33,115 bases of DNA from Prevotella sp. (lineage in GTDB: Bacteria; Bacteroidota; Bacteroidia; Bacteroidales; Bacteroidaceae). The position numbers were made by a program, and so were the translations under genes. The stretch covers positions 1 through 33,115 of the forward strand of contig JAIKWS010000019.1 of the NCBI GenBank assembly GCA_024684515.1, given 5' to 3'. Positions 1 to 9,088 of this stretch are shown here, piece by piece; the first letter of the stretch is position 1, and each line of letters opens with the position of its first letter. The notes under the pieces were generated by a model that was given only the letters and a program-made list of their open reading frames with translations, did not search any database and was not told where the DNA came from.

Positions 1-1
1 G

Positions 2-1519
2 GTAAAGCTGTTCCCTGGCATGCTGACCATCAGGAATGAAAACACCTACACTGGCGGCAACCGCCTGTCGGGCGGCATAGTCAGCGTCAGCTCGCTGGCC
101 AATGCCAACCAGCCCAAGGGCAATCTGGGCGGCGTGACCACCGCAGCATCGAAATTCGTCATCGAGAATGGTGCCGAGCTGCGCACCACAGCCGCCGTCA
201 CCAACGGCTCGCCCATCAAGTTCGAAAGCGAGCAGGGCGGCATCATCAACAACGCCCAGGACTTCATCGTAGACAAAGCCATGATGGGCACACAGCTCAC
301 CAAGAAAGGTAGTGGGTGGATGAAGCTGAACGTCTCCAACACAGCCCTGAACCGTCTGATCATCCAAAATGGCACCGTGCAGTGTATCAACGCCAATACG
401 CCTGCCAAGACCGTTGAGTTCCAAGGAGGCACCCTGAGTGAGAACACTGGCACCAGCTATGGCATCGTGGTGGCAAAAGGCAAGAGCGCCACCTGGAACC
501 TGGTGAACGATGCCACCTACAAAAACAATATTACCGGCGAGGGCACACTGACCATCTCGTGTCCTGTGCGCACAGGAGGCAGCGGCGACAACAAATGGTA
601 TGCCACCCGTACACGCATAGCCGTCAACCTGAGCACCTTCGAAGGTACCATCAAGCCAACATCGAATGGCGACGCCACAGGACGTTTCACCTTCGACACC
701 TCGAGTGGCATGCCCAACGGCACATTGAACATCGCATCGAATGTAGAAGTGCAAAACAGCGGAAAGACCTTCCGCATCGGCAAACTGATGGGCAACGGTA
801 AGCTAGGCGGTAGCTGCACGTTCAGCAACGGCGCTTCTGTAGGTGCCAACACCTGGCAAGTGGGTAACGACGACAACTGGACCTTCAACGGCAAGGTGAC
901 CTCGAACGCCAACCTCGTCAAGGTGGGCAGCGGCAAGATAACATGGAACGGAGCCAGCGACAATACCGGCACGACATCGGTCAACGAAGGTGAGCTCTGT
1001 CTGGGCTCCAATGCACTACTGGGCACCGGACGACTGACCGTAGGACAGGACGGCACCCTCTCATGCTCTACCAAAACCAAGGCACTGACCAACTCGGCCA
1101 CCACCATCAACGGCACACTGCTCGTCACAGCAACACGATGTGCTACCGCCACCAATACGGGATGCACAAGCTTTGAATTCGAGAAGAGCCTCACCATCAA
1201 CGGCACCATACGCATCGAAGTGACATCGCACAATACCCTGCAGGAAGGCGACAGCATACGCATCTTCACAGCATCGGCATTCAACGGAACACCAACCTTC
1301 GACATGCAGGGTGGCATCGAATGGGACACCAGCCGCATCAGCGAAGGACTGCTCTTCGTAAAGGCTATCGAAACCAGTATCAGCAACATGATTACAGACG
1401 AGACACCCCGCAACATCTACGACACCCGCGGAAGGCTGATACGTGCCAATGCCACCAGCACCGAGGGACTGCCCGCTGGCATCTATGTCTGTGAGGGACG
1501 GAAATTTATCGTTAAATAA
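2..1519 (+). CDS. Secreted beta-helix-like protein, C-terminal part (5' end outside window)
   Basis: The reading frame is open to the left edge of the window, so only the last 505 residues are present and the Met at base 20 is not a real start. The sequence shows several Gly/Asn/Thr-rich repeats of the autotransporter-associated beta-strand type, for example NTYTGGNRLSGG near the beginning and VKVGSGKITWNGASDNTG in the middle; such repeats normally stack into a right-handed beta-helix. The last 35 residues (IYDTRGRLIR...GIYVCEGRKFIVK) look like the C-terminal sorting tail of Bacteroidetes surface proteins exported by the type IX system. It lies 12 nt ahead of a GH3 glycosidase and is probably co-transcribed, which suggests a cell-surface role in glycan binding or degradation. 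Any catalytic domain would lie upstream and cannot be seen. Surface location is inferred; the substrate is unknown. Confidence 0.75.
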   Translation, partial: VKLFPGMLTIRNENTYTGGNRLSGGIVSVSSLANANQPKGNLGGVTTAASKFVIENGAELRTTAAVTNGSPIKFESEQGGIINNAQDFIVDKAMMGTQLTKKGSGWMKLNVSNTALNRLIIQNGTVQCINANTPAKTVEFQGGTLSENTGTSYGIVVAKGKSATWNLVNDATYKNNITGEGTLTISCPVRTGGSGDNKWYATRTRIAVNLSTFEGTIKPTSNGDATGRFTFDTSSGMPNGTLNIASNVEVQNSGKTFRIGKLMGNGKLGGSCTFSNGASVGANTWQVGNDDNWTFNGKVTSNANLVKVGSGKITWNGASDNTGTTSVNEGELCLGSNALLGTGRLTVGQDGTLSCSTKTKALTNSATTINGTLLVTATRCATATNTGCTSFEFEKSLTINGTIRIEVTSHNTLQEGDSIRIFTASAFNGTPTFDMQGGIEWDTSRISEGLLFVKAIETSISNMITDETPRNIYDTRGRLIRANATSTEGLPAGIYVCEGRKFIVK

Positions 1520-1531
1520 AAACCACACAAA

Positions 1532-4099
1532 ATGAAAAAGAAGACTTTTCTGCTCACACTGAGCCTGGCAGCCACACTTTGCGCATCCGCACAGCAACTG
1601 CCCTACCAGAACACATCACTATCCTGGGAACAACGCACCGAGGACCTGCTGGGACGACTGACCCTGGAGGAGAAGACGAAACTGATGATGAACCGTTCGG
1701 TAGCCATCGAGCGACTGGGCATCCCACACTTTGAATGGTGGAACGAAGCCCTGCATGGCGTAGGCCGCAACGGCTTTGCCACCGTGTTTCCCATCACGAC
1801 AGCTATGGCTGCATCGTGGGACGACGCACTGCTGCAGAAGGTGTTTGATGCCGTCAGCGACGAGGCACGCGTAAAAGCACAACAGGCCAAGCGGTCGGGC
1901 AGCATCAAGCAGTACCAGAGCCTGTCGTTCTGGACACCTAACATCAACATCTTCCGCGACCCACGATGGGGACGAGGACAGGAGACCTATGGCGAAGACC
2001 CCTACCTGACAGCACAGATGGGTATGGCCGTGGTGCGTGGACTGCAAGGTCCTGACAATGCCAAGTACCGCAAGCTACTGGCTTGCGCCAAGCACTTCGC
2101 TGTGCATAGCGGACCCGAATGGAACAGGCACACATTCAACGTGGAGGACCTGCCCGAACGCGACCTCTGGGAGACCTACCTGCCGGCCTTCAAGGCACTG
2201 GTGCAGGAGGCTGGCGTAGAGGAGATCATGTGTGCATACCAACGCATAGACGGTGAGCCGTGTTGCGCACAGAGCCGCTACGAACAGCAGATCCTGCGCG
2301 ACGAATGGGGTTTCAAGGGACTGATTACCAGCGACTGCGGAGCCATCAACGACTTCCTGCCCCGCTACCATAACGTGGTGGAAACGCCAGAACAGGCCGT
2401 GGCCATCGGTGTCAGAGCAGGTACCGACGTAGAGTGCGGCAGCCTGTACCGCCATCTGCCAGAAGCAGTGGCCAAGGGATGGATCAGCGAGAAGGAGATA
2501 GACACCAGCCTGCGACGACTGATCATGGGCCGCATGAAACTGGGGGACTTCGACCCCGACGACATGGTGGAATGGACCAAGATACCTGAGAATGTCGTTG
2601 CATCGAAAGAGCACAAGGAACTGGCACTACAGATGGCACGCGAGGGCATCGTGCTGCTGAAGAACAACGGCATACTGCCCCTGAAGCAGAAGAACATCGT
2701 GGTGATGGGTCCCAATGCCTGTGACTCAGTGATGATGTGGGGCAACTACAGTGGTTATCCCACCTATACCATCACAGCCATGCAGGGACTTCAGAACGTG
2801 CTCAAGAAGCAGGTGAAATATATCCCTGGCTGTGGCTTGACTCGCAGCGAAGTCATGGAGAGCTTCTACAACCAGTTCGTCACCCCTGAAGGCAAGAGAG
2901 GACTGAAGGGCACCTACTGGAACAATGAGCAGATGGAAGGACAGCCTGTGGCCACTGCCGTCTATGCTGAGCCTATCAAACTGAACAATGGCGGTGCTAC
3001 CGTCTTTGCACCAGGTGTAGAACTGGAACATTTCTCTGCTCGCTACGAAGGCTCGTTCAAGGCCAGTCAGGATGAGCAGCTACAACTGTATATCAATGCC
3101 GACGACAAGATGCGCATACTCCTCAATGGCGACACCGTGGTGAATGTCTGGCAGAGCCGCAGACGCAGTCAGGAGGCTACACGCGACCTGAACATCGAGG
3201 CTGGCAAGGAGTATCAGCTCGTCATCGAATATGTGCAGGAAGACAACATGGCCAACATGCAGTTCGACATCCGCAAGCGATATACCCCCACCCGCGACCA
3301 GCTGCTGGCCGACATCGGCAAAGCCAAGGTGGTGGTATTCGTAGGCGGTATCTCACCACGTGTAGAGGGAGAACAGATGCGAGTAGAAGAGCCAGGATTC
3401 AAGGGTGGCGACCGCACCAGCATCGAACTGCCCCAGGCACAGCGCGACCTGTTGCGCACACTGCACGAGGCTGGCAAGCAGATCATCTTCGTCAACTGTT
3501 CTGGTGGTGCCGTGGCACTAAGCCCCGAGGCCGAATACTGCGATGCCATCCTGCAGGCATGGTATGGTGGCGAACAGGGAGGAACAGCCCTGGCTGAAGT
3601 CATCACAGGAAAGACGAACCCCAGCGGCAAACTGCCACTGACATTCTACAAGGACGACACCCAGCTGCCCGACTTCCTCGACTATCGCATGAAAGGACGT
3701 ACCTATCGCTATTTCGAGGGTGAGCCGCTCTACCCCTTCGGCTATGGTCTGAGCTACACATCTTTTAATATAAGCAACCCACAATACAATGCTGGACAGC
3801 ATACCGTAGCCTGCACCATCAAGAACACAGGCAAGCGTGAAGGCACCGAGACCGTACAGGTATACATCCGTCGTACTGCCGACACAGAAGGTCCGTTGAA
3901 AACCCTGCGTGCCTACCAGCGTGTGACACTGAAGGCTGGGGAGAGCCGGCAGGTAGCAATTGCCTTCCCACGCGACCGCTTCGAGAACTGGGATGCCTCC
4001 ACCAACACCATGCGTGTGGTTCCTGGCGAGTACGAACTGATGGTAGGCACGAGCAGTGCCGACAAGGACTTGCAGCGATTCACGGTGAATATCCAATAA
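1532..4099 (+). CDS. Glycoside hydrolase family 3 beta-glycosidase with PA14 insert (beta-xylosidase/beta-glucosidase type)
   Basis: This 855-residue protein starts with a Sec signal peptide (MKKKTFLLTLSLAATLCASA). The GH3 (alpha/beta)8 domain follows: KHF at 187-189 is the substrate-binding pair, and D268 in TSDCGAINDF is the expected nucleophile. The second, alpha/beta sandwich domain is split by a PA14 module at about 457-580. It resumes with VEGEQMRVEEPGFKGGDR (E612/E614), which carries the likely acid/base Glu. A fibronectin-III-like domain occupies about 755-850. The TSDCGAI motif and the long VEGE...GGDR loop resemble Bacteroidetes GH3 beta-xylosidases. The downstream XylE-type symporter agrees with release of xylose or glucose in the periplasm. 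Specificity between xyloside and glucoside cannot be settled from sequence alone. The gene begins 12 nt after the beta-helix gene, so the two probably form an operon. Confidence 0.93.
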   Translation: MKKKTFLLTLSLAATLCASAQQLPYQNTSLSWEQRTEDLLGRLTLEEKTKLMMNRSVAIERLGIPHFEWWNEALHGVGRNGFATVFPITTAMAASWDDALLQKVFDAVSDEARVKAQQAKRSGSIKQYQSLSFWTPNINIFRDPRWGRGQETYGEDPYLTAQMGMAVVRGLQGPDNAKYRKLLACAKHFAVHSGPEWNRHTFNVEDLPERDLWETYLPAFKALVQEAGVEEIMCAYQRIDGEPCCAQSRYEQQILRDEWGFKGLITSDCGAINDFLPRYHNVVETPEQAVAIGVRAGTDVECGSLYRHLPEAVAKGWISEKEIDTSLRRLIMGRMKLGDFDPDDMVEWTKIPENVVASKEHKELALQMAREGIVLLKNNGILPLKQKNIVVMGPNACDSVMMWGNYSGYPTYTITAMQGLQNVLKKQVKYIPGCGLTRSEVMESFYNQFVTPEGKRGLKGTYWNNEQMEGQPVATAVYAEPIKLNNGGATVFAPGVELEHFSARYEGSFKASQDEQLQLYINADDKMRILLNGDTVVNVWQSRRRSQEATRDLNIEAGKEYQLVIEYVQEDNMANMQFDIRKRYTPTRDQLLADIGKAKVVVFVGGISPRVEGEQMRVEEPGFKGGDRTSIELPQAQRDLLRTLHEAGKQIIFVNCSGGAVALSPEAEYCDAILQAWYGGEQGGTALAEVITGKTNPSGKLPLTFYKDDTQLPDFLDYRMKGRTYRYFEGEPLYPFGYGLSYTSFNISNPQYNAGQHTVACTIKNTGKREGTETVQVYIRRTADTEGPLKTLRAYQRVTLKAGESRQVAIAFPRDRFENWDASTNTMRVVPGEYELMVGTSSADKDLQRFTVNIQ

Positions 4100-4179
4100 A
4101 GACTTTTGAAAAAATATCAAAATGTTTTCCAATGGTTTCATATTTAAGAATACCCTATGGTGGATAGACAAAAAAAGCG

Positions 4180-4187
4180 TATCTTTG
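4180..4187 (+). promoter_or_regulatory. -7 promoter box for the sugar symporter
   Basis: TATCTTTG matches the Bacteroidetes -7 consensus TAnnTTTG and lies 31 nt before the symporter ATG. No clear TTTG sits at the ideal -33 distance. It suggests that the symporter can be transcribed on its own, in addition to read-through from the GH3 gene 80 nt upstream. Confidence 0.55.
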
Positions 4188-4218
4188 CAGAAAGAAACTT
4201 AAACAACTTATAACACCT

Positions 4219-5691
4219 ATGAATCAAACAGACAAGGGTAGCCGTGGCTACCTCATTTCCATCGTCATGGTGGCCGTACTGGGCGGACTGCTCTTCGGCT
4301 ACGACACAGCCGTCATCTCTGGAGCCGAGAAGGGACTTCAGGCATTCTTCATGGAAGCCAAGGATTTTGCCTATACTGACGGCTGGCATGGCTTCACATC
4401 TGCTTCCGCCCTCATCGGCTGTATCATCGGATCAGCACTCTCCGGTCTGCTGGCTACCAGTCTTGGACGCAAGAAGTCACTCATCATCGCAGGATTGCTG
4501 TTCTTCGTATCAGCACTCGGATCGATGTATCCCGAGTTCCTGTTCTTCGAGAAGGGCAATCCCACCTACTCGCTGCTCATCACTTTCAACATCTATCGCG
4601 TCATCGGTGGTATTGGCGTAGGCCTGGCATCTGCCATCTGCCCGATGTACATTGGCGAGGTGGCACCGTCCAACATCCGTGGAATGCTGGTCAGCTGGAA
4701 CCAGTTCGCCATCATCTTCGGTCAGCTGGTGGTATACTTCGTCAACTTCTTCATCCTGGGCGACCACGTGCAGCCGCTGGTGGAGGAGATGGGCAAGGGC
4801 ATCGCAGCCATCAACCCCGACGCACAGTGGACGGTGACCACAGGCTGGCGCTATATGTTTGGTAGCGAAGCTGTGCCAGCAGGCCTCTTCGCCCTGCTCA
4901 TCTGCTTTGTTCCTGAGACGCCACGCTATCTTGTCAGCATCGGTCAGGACAGCAAGGCCCTGGGCATCCTATCACGCATCAACGGACAGTCGAAGGCCCA
5001 GCAGATCCTGCAGGATATCAAGGACACGATGACCGTCAAGACCGAACGTCTGATGACCTATGGCGTGATGTGTATCTTCATCGGCATCATGCTCTCTGTG
5101 TTCCAGCAGGCTGTAGGCATCAATGCCGTGCTCTACTACGCACCACGCATCTTTGGCGATATGGGCATGGAGAACCCGATGGTTATCACCGTCTTCATGG
5201 GCATCATCAACATCCTGTTCACACTCGTAGCCATCTTTACCGTCGAGAAGCTAGGCCGCAAGCCCCTGCTTATCTGTGGCTCACTGGGTATGGCAGTAGG
5301 TGCCCTGGGAGTTGCCGTCACCTTCGGACATGCAGGCATGGAAACCATCACCGCCATCAGCATCATGGTCTACTCGGCATCGTTCATGTTCTCGTGGGGT
5401 CCCATCTGCTGGGTTCTCATTGCCGAGATCTTCCCCAACACCATCCGTGGTGCTGCCGTAGCCATTGCCGTGGCCTTCCAGTGGATATTCAACTTCATCG
5501 TCAGCTCTACCTTCGTGCCCATGTTCAACATGCACCTCAGCGAGGGTGATGACTTCGGCCACTGGTTCACCTATGGTCTCTATGGCATCATCTGCGTCGT
5601 TGCCGCCATCTTCGTATGGAAACTCGTTCCCGAGACGAAGGGCAAGACGCTGGAGGATATGACCAATCTCTGGAAGAACCGCAAGAAGTAA
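4219..5691 (+). CDS. xylE: MFS sugar:H+ symporter, XylE type
   Basis: A 490-residue inner-membrane protein of the major facilitator sugar-porter family, with 12 hydrophobic segments expected. Family signatures are visible: GLLFGYDTAVISGA in TM1, LGRKK after TM2 (about residue 82), GWRYMFGSE followed by VPETPRYL at 231-238 before the central loop, QQAVGINAVLYYAPRIF in TM7, EKLGRKPLL, and PETKGKTLE near the C terminus. The pattern TGWRYMFGSE...VPETPRYL is close to E. coli XylE. There is a longer loop between TM5 and TM6 (about residues 175-210), which I believe is usual in Bacteroidetes members. Xylose is the likely substrate given the neighbouring GH3 enzyme, but glucose or arabinose transport is also possible. 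It ends at a duplicated intrinsic terminator. Confidence 0.9.
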   Translation: MNQTDKGSRGYLISIVMVAVLGGLLFGYDTAVISGAEKGLQAFFMEAKDFAYTDGWHGFTSASALIGCIIGSALSGLLATSLGRKKSLIIAGLLFFVSALGSMYPEFLFFEKGNPTYSLLITFNIYRVIGGIGVGLASAICPMYIGEVAPSNIRGMLVSWNQFAIIFGQLVVYFVNFFILGDHVQPLVEEMGKGIAAINPDAQWTVTTGWRYMFGSEAVPAGLFALLICFVPETPRYLVSIGQDSKALGILSRINGQSKAQQILQDIKDTMTVKTERLMTYGVMCIFIGIMLSVFQQAVGINAVLYYAPRIFGDMGMENPMVITVFMGIINILFTLVAIFTVEKLGRKPLLICGSLGMAVGALGVAVTFGHAGMETITAISIMVYSASFMFSWGPICWVLIAEIFPNTIRGAAVAIAVAFQWIFNFIVSSTFVPMFNMHLSEGDDFGHWFTYGLYGIICVVAAIFVWKLVPETKGKTLEDMTNLWKNRKK

Positions 5692-5711
5692 GTCCGCACT
5701 TCACATAACGG

Positions 5712-5748
5712 AAATCAGCCGCAACGTCAATCGCTACGGCTGATTTTT
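5712..5748 (+). terminator. Rho-independent terminator, copy 1
   Basis: A perfect 10-bp stem, AAATCAGCCG at 5712-5721 and CGGCTGATTT at 5737-5746, is followed by further Ts. It sits 20 nt after the symporter stop codon. Confidence 0.8.
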
Positions 5749-5797
5749 TACGACCTTGTGAGGTTGAATTTCAGTAAGTCCGCACTTCACATAACGG

Positions 5798-5836
5798 AAA
5801 TCAGCCGCAACGTCAATCGCTACGGCTGATTTTATT
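5798..5836 (+). terminator. Rho-independent terminator, copy 2
   Basis: The same 10-bp stem is repeated at 5798-5807 and 5823-5832, followed by TTATTT. It may also help to separate the convergent Crp-type gene that ends at 5896. Confidence 0.7.
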
Positions 5837-5895
5837 TACGACCTTGTGAGGTTGATTTCCTATTTCGCCGACTATCCTGAAGAGGAGTCTCCCGA

Positions 5896-6498
5896 CTACT
5901 TGTCACCCAGCAGGGCGGCAGTACGCACACGGCTCAGGGTTTCCGGCGTCATCTGCAGATAGCTGGCGATATACACCAGAGGAGCACGCAGCACCAGTTG
6001 CGGTGAACGCTTCACGAGCTTGGCATAGCGGTCCTGGGCCGTCTCAAAGCGAAGCATGTCGGCATGATGCTGGCTGATGATGAGCGACTCCTCCAGAATC
6101 TTACGGTACAGCATCTGGATATTGACGCACTTGATGGCGGCCACCTCCAGCTCGGCCTTCGGAATGGAGTAGATGATAGAAGGCTCGAGGGCCTGTATCT
6201 GCAGATGAGAAGGCTCCTCCTTGAACAGGCTCTCGATACACATCACGATACTGTTCTCTGTGGCCATATATTCCGTCAGCTCCTTGCCATTCTTGAAATA
6301 GAACTGACGCACCAGGCCTTTCACAATCCAATATATATTCTCACAGGTTTCGCCTTCGCGCAAGAGCAACTCATTCTTTGCATACTTGCGGGGGATAAGT
6401 ATACTTTCGAGCATGTCAAGCTCGTCGTGTGTCATCGTACTATACCTGCGAGCCAACTCGCGAGCCACGTCACGGGGAGTTAAACTTAGGTTTGACAT
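5896..6498 (-). CDS. Crp/Fnr-family transcriptional regulator
   Basis: A 200-residue protein with a cyclic-nucleotide-binding-like beta-barrel at about 25-125 (signature stretch LLLREGETCENIYWIVKGLVRQFYF), a dimerisation helix, and a C-terminal helix-turn-helix at about 165-195 (YIASYLQMTPETLSRVRTA). The HTH contains the typical Crp-type recognition helix TPETLSRV. No Fnr-type N-terminal cysteines are present, so an oxygen-sensing Fe-S cluster is unlikely. The effector is unknown. It lies 69 nt downstream of lepA on the same strand with no clear promoter or terminator between them, so it may be co-transcribed with lepA. It is convergent with the sugar symporter. Short Crp-like proteins of this kind are common in Bacteroidetes; the target genes cannot be read from the sequence. 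Confidence 0.9.
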   Translation of the reverse strand: MSNLSLTPRDVARELARRYSTMTHDELDMLESILIPRKYAKNELLLREGETCENIYWIVKGLVRQFYFKNGKELTEYMATENSIVMCIESLFKEEPSHLQIQALEPSIIYSIPKAELEVAAIKCVNIQMLYRKILEESLIISQHHADMLRFETAQDRYAKLVKRSPQLVLRAPLVYIASYLQMTPETLSRVRTAALLGDK

Positions 6499-6567
6499 TT
6501 GCGTTTCTGAATTTGATGTTTAAGATTTTAGATGCTTGTTTTTGAATAGTAGAGTAGTATAAAAAGA

Positions 6568-8349
6568 TTAGTCGAGCTTCAATACGGCAAGGAAGGCTTT
6601 CTGCGGCACCTCCACATTGCCTATCTGCTTCATGCGTTTCTTCCCTCGCTTCTGTTTCTCCAGCAGCTTGCGCTTTCGAGAGACATCGCCACCATAGCAC
6701 TTGGCCAGCACGTCCTTACGCACCTGCTTCACCGTCTCGCGGGCAATGATTTTCGCACCGATGGCTGCCTGGATGGCAATATCGAACTGCTGGCGGGGGA
6801 TGAGCTCCTTCAGCTTCTCACACATGCGTCGGCCGAAACTGACGGCATTATCCTGATGAGTGAGTGTAGAAAGAGCATCAACGGGCTCACCATTGAGCAG
6901 GATGTCGAGTTTCACCAGCTTGGAAGGACGGAAGGAGTCCACATGGTAGTCAAACGAGGCATAGCCCTTCGAGATGCTCTTCAGCTTGTCGTAGAAGTCG
7001 ATGACTATCTCGCCCAGAGGCAGCATGAAATGCAGTTCCATACGTCCGCCACTGACATACTGCTGGTCTATCAGTTCGCCTCGCTTGTCAAGGCACAGGG
7101 TCATGATGGGACCGATGAAAGCCGACGAGGTTATGATGCTGGCACGGATATAGGGCTCCTCGATGTGGTCGATCAGGGTCTGGTCGGGCAGACCGGAGGG
7201 GTTGTGCACCTCCTTCACCTCTCCCTGCTTCGTGTAGCACATATAGCTGACGTTGGGCACGGTGGTGATGACATCCATGTCAAACTCGCGGTCCAGACGC
7301 TCCTGCACGATCTCCATGTGAAGCAAGCCCAGGAAACCGCAACGGAAGCCGAAACCCAGGGCCACGGAACTCTCTGGCTGGAAGGTCAGCGAGGCATCGT
7401 TCAGCTGGAGCTTCTCGAGCGAGGCACGCAGGTTCTCATAGTCTGTAGGATCGATAGGATAGACACCGGCAAACACCATGGGCTTCACCTCCTGGAAACC
7501 CTCGATGGCCTTTGCGCAGGGACTGGCCACATGGGTGATGGTGTCGCCAACCTTCACCTCCTTCGAGTCCTTGATGCCACTGATGATATAGCCCACATCG
7601 CCCGTACGCAGCTCCTGACGGGGTATCATGTCCATCTTCAGTACGCCAACCTCGTCAGCATCATATTCCATCCCCGTATTGAAGAATTTCACCTTGTCGC
7701 CCTTGTGTATGACGCCATTGACAATCTTGAAATAGGCAATGATACCACGAAACGAGTTGAACACCGAGTCGAAGATGAGTGCCTGCAGGGGAGCCTGCTC
7801 GTCGCCCTCAGGATGCGGGATGCGGTCCACCACGGCATTCAGGATGTCGTCGACACCTTCTCCCGTCTTGCCGCTAGCCCTGATGATATCACCCGGCTCG
7901 CAGCCTATCAGGTCCACAATCTCGTCCTCCACCTCGTCGGGCATGGCACTGGGCATGTCTATTTTGTTGATTACAGGAATGATCTCCAGATTGTTGTCTA
8001 TGGCCATATAGAGATTGGAGATGGTCTGTGCCTGCACACCCTGCGTGGCATCCACCACCAGCAGGGCACCCTCGCAAGCCGCTATCGAACGGCTCACCTC
8101 ATAGCTGAAGTCCACGTGTCCCGGAGTGTCTATCAGGTTCAGGATGTATTTCTGCCCGTTGCGCTCATACTCCATCTGGATGGCATGGCTCTTGATGGTG
8201 ATGCCACGTTCACGTTCCAGGTCCATGTCGTCAAGCATCTGACCCTCCGTCACCTGAATGGTCTTGGTACGTTCCAGCAGACGGTCGGCGAGAGTCGATT
8301 TCCCGTGGTCAATATGAGCAATGATGCAGAAGTTTCTTATGTTATTCAT
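6568..8349 (-). CDS. lepA: Elongation factor 4 (LepA), ribosome back-translocating GTPase
   Basis: 593 residues, the normal LepA length of about 600. The GTPase domain shows G1 AHIDHGKST, switch I/G2 RERGITI, G3 DTPGH and G4 NKID. The C-terminal LepA-specific domain is complete and ends with the characteristic [29 protein letters not shown] stretch, described here in part only. LepA is a cytoplasmic or membrane-associated translational GTPase that acts on stalled or mis-translocated ribosomes. The ATG at 8349 gives the conserved start [19 protein letters not shown] -7 box lies about 23 nt upstream. The gene is divergent from a small lipoprotein gene. Confidence 0.98.
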   Translation of the reverse strand: MNNIRNFCIIAHIDHGKSTLADRLLERTKTIQVTEGQMLDDMDLERERGITIKSHAIQMEYERNGQKYILNLIDTPGHVDFSYEVSRSIAACEGALLVVDATQGVQAQTISNLYMAIDNNLEIIPVINKIDMPSAMPDEVEDEIVDLIGCEPGDIIRASGKTGEGVDDILNAVVDRIPHPEGDEQAPLQALIFDSVFNSFRGIIAYFKIVNGVIHKGDKVKFFNTGMEYDADEVGVLKMDMIPRQELRTGDVGYIISGIKDSKEVKVGDTITHVASPCAKAIEGFQEVKPMVFAGVYPIDPTDYENLRASLEKLQLNDASLTFQPESSVALGFGFRCGFLGLLHMEIVQERLDREFDMDVITTVPNVSYMCYTKQGEVKEVHNPSGLPDQTLIDHIEEPYIRASIITSSAFIGPIMTLCLDKRGELIDQQYVSGGRMELHFMLPLGEIVIDFYDKLKSISKGYASFDYHVDSFRPSKLVKLDILLNGEPVDALSTLTHQDNAVSFGRRMCEKLKELIPRQQFDIAIQAAIGAKIIARETVKQVRKDVLAKCYGGDVSRKRKLLEKQKRGKKRMKQIGNVEVPQKAFLAVLKLD

Positions 8350-8371
8350 TTGTAGTGCGTGTAATCGAATG

Positions 8372-8379
8372 CAAAATTA
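8372..8379 (-). promoter_or_regulatory. -7 promoter box for lepA
   Basis: On the minus strand the sequence reads TAATTTTG, a match to TAnnTTTG, 22 nt before the lepA ATG. The -33 element is not clear because the upstream DNA is a poly-A/T tract. Confidence 0.5.
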
Positions 8380-8421
8380 CAAAAAAAATGCCGAGATACA
8401 TGATTTTTTTTGTTTTTTTTG

Positions 8422-8429
8422 TAACTTTG
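8422..8429 (+). promoter_or_regulatory. -7 promoter box for the small lipoprotein gene
   Basis: TAACTTTG matches TAnnTTTG and lies 28 nt before the ATG at 8458. It is preceded by long T-runs, with no -33 TTTG at the usual spacing. Together with the lepA box it makes a compact divergent promoter region. Confidence 0.5.
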
Positions 8430-8457
8430 CACACAAAAAATACAAGTTACCACATCT

Positions 8458-8847
8458 ATGAAAAGAATCCTGATCATCATTTCTGCCCTTTTAGCACTCA
8501 CGGCATGCCAGGAGTCGCTCGAGGAGCGAGCAGCCCGCGATGCCCGTGAGATAACGGCAAAGAAGTGTCCCATGCCACTTGGCAACGACGGCAACGTCAT
8601 CATGGAACGAGTGGAGTTCGACATTCCCACACGCACTTGGAAGGAAGACCTGCTCCTTGACTTCCCCGAGGAAGGGGTGCTAGACCAGGCGGAAATCAGG
8701 GATGTACTCATAGGAGAACTGAAGAACACCCCCAGCTACAAGCCTTATATGGATGCTGGCTTCAACTTCAAGTACGTCTATTGCAGAATGTCCAACCCAC
8801 AGGACACACTCATCAATCTGATGCTGACAAAGGAAGACTATAAATAG
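8458..8847 (+). CDS. Small predicted lipoprotein, unknown function
   Basis: A 129-residue protein with an N-terminal lipoprotein signal, MKRILIIISALLALTAC. C17 is the predicted lipidated residue, and the following QES gives no clear inner-membrane retention signal. The mature part is short, acidic and soluble. It contains CPMPLGNDGNVIMERVEFD and ends in LMLTKEDYK. I do not recognise a named family. It is a single-gene unit between a -7 promoter box and a stem-loop terminator. The coding frame is supported by codon usage like its neighbours and by the lipobox. Two further cysteines (in KKCPMP and VYCRM) might form a disulphide bond. Confidence 0.85.
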   Translation: MKRILIIISALLALTACQESLEERAARDAREITAKKCPMPLGNDGNVIMERVEFDIPTRTWKEDLLLDFPEEGVLDQAEIRDVLIGELKNTPSYKPYMDAGFNFKYVYCRMSNPQDTLINLMLTKEDYK

Positions 8848-8901
8848 CTCGGCTGATTTTCTGCAATTCACGCTTTTTAGTGCCAAAATAGTCACATTAT
8901 T

Positions 8902-8944
8902 GAATAGGAAAGCAGGCAGCAAATGCGTTCCTATTCATTTTTTT
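8902..8944 (+). terminator. Rho-independent terminator after the small lipoprotein gene
   Basis: A perfect 9-bp stem, GAATAGGAA at 8902-8910 and TTCCTATTC at 8928-8936, is followed by a run of seven Ts. The 17-nt loop is long but the T-tract is strong. The rest of the 8848-9088 interval shows no supported gene. Confidence 0.7.
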
Positions 8945-9088
8945 GACTATCCTTTCACAGACGCACCCCCGTGAAGAAGGGATGCCCCATGGTGATGCGT
9001 TAGCTACTACCGTATCAGACAGTCTGTCGACGATTACCGAGGCGGTTACCTCCATCTGACCTGTCACAGGGAAAGGAATACGGCATAT

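Larger units (their letters stand above)
5687..5855 (+). repeat. Tandem duplication (about 82 bp x 2) carrying a terminator
   Basis: Bases 5687-5767 and 5773-5855 are near-identical; the second copy differs by a 2-nt indel in the T-run. The period is 86 bp. The first copy begins within the last codon and stop codon of the symporter gene, so the repeat unit carries a copy of the gene's last bases. Each copy contains the same stem-loop. It looks like a simple segmental duplication of the gene end plus terminator. Confidence 0.9.

Noticed and set aside
6856..8355. 499-codon open frame antisense to lepA
   Set aside because: Its composition is His/Val/Leu-rich, as expected for the reverse of a conserved coding sequence; lepA is certain.
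8897..9055. 53-codon open frame on the minus strand downstream of the AraC-type gene
   Set aside because: It reads through the stem-loop terminator at 8902-8944, has no recognisable start context or family likeness, and lies in noncoding-looking sequence.
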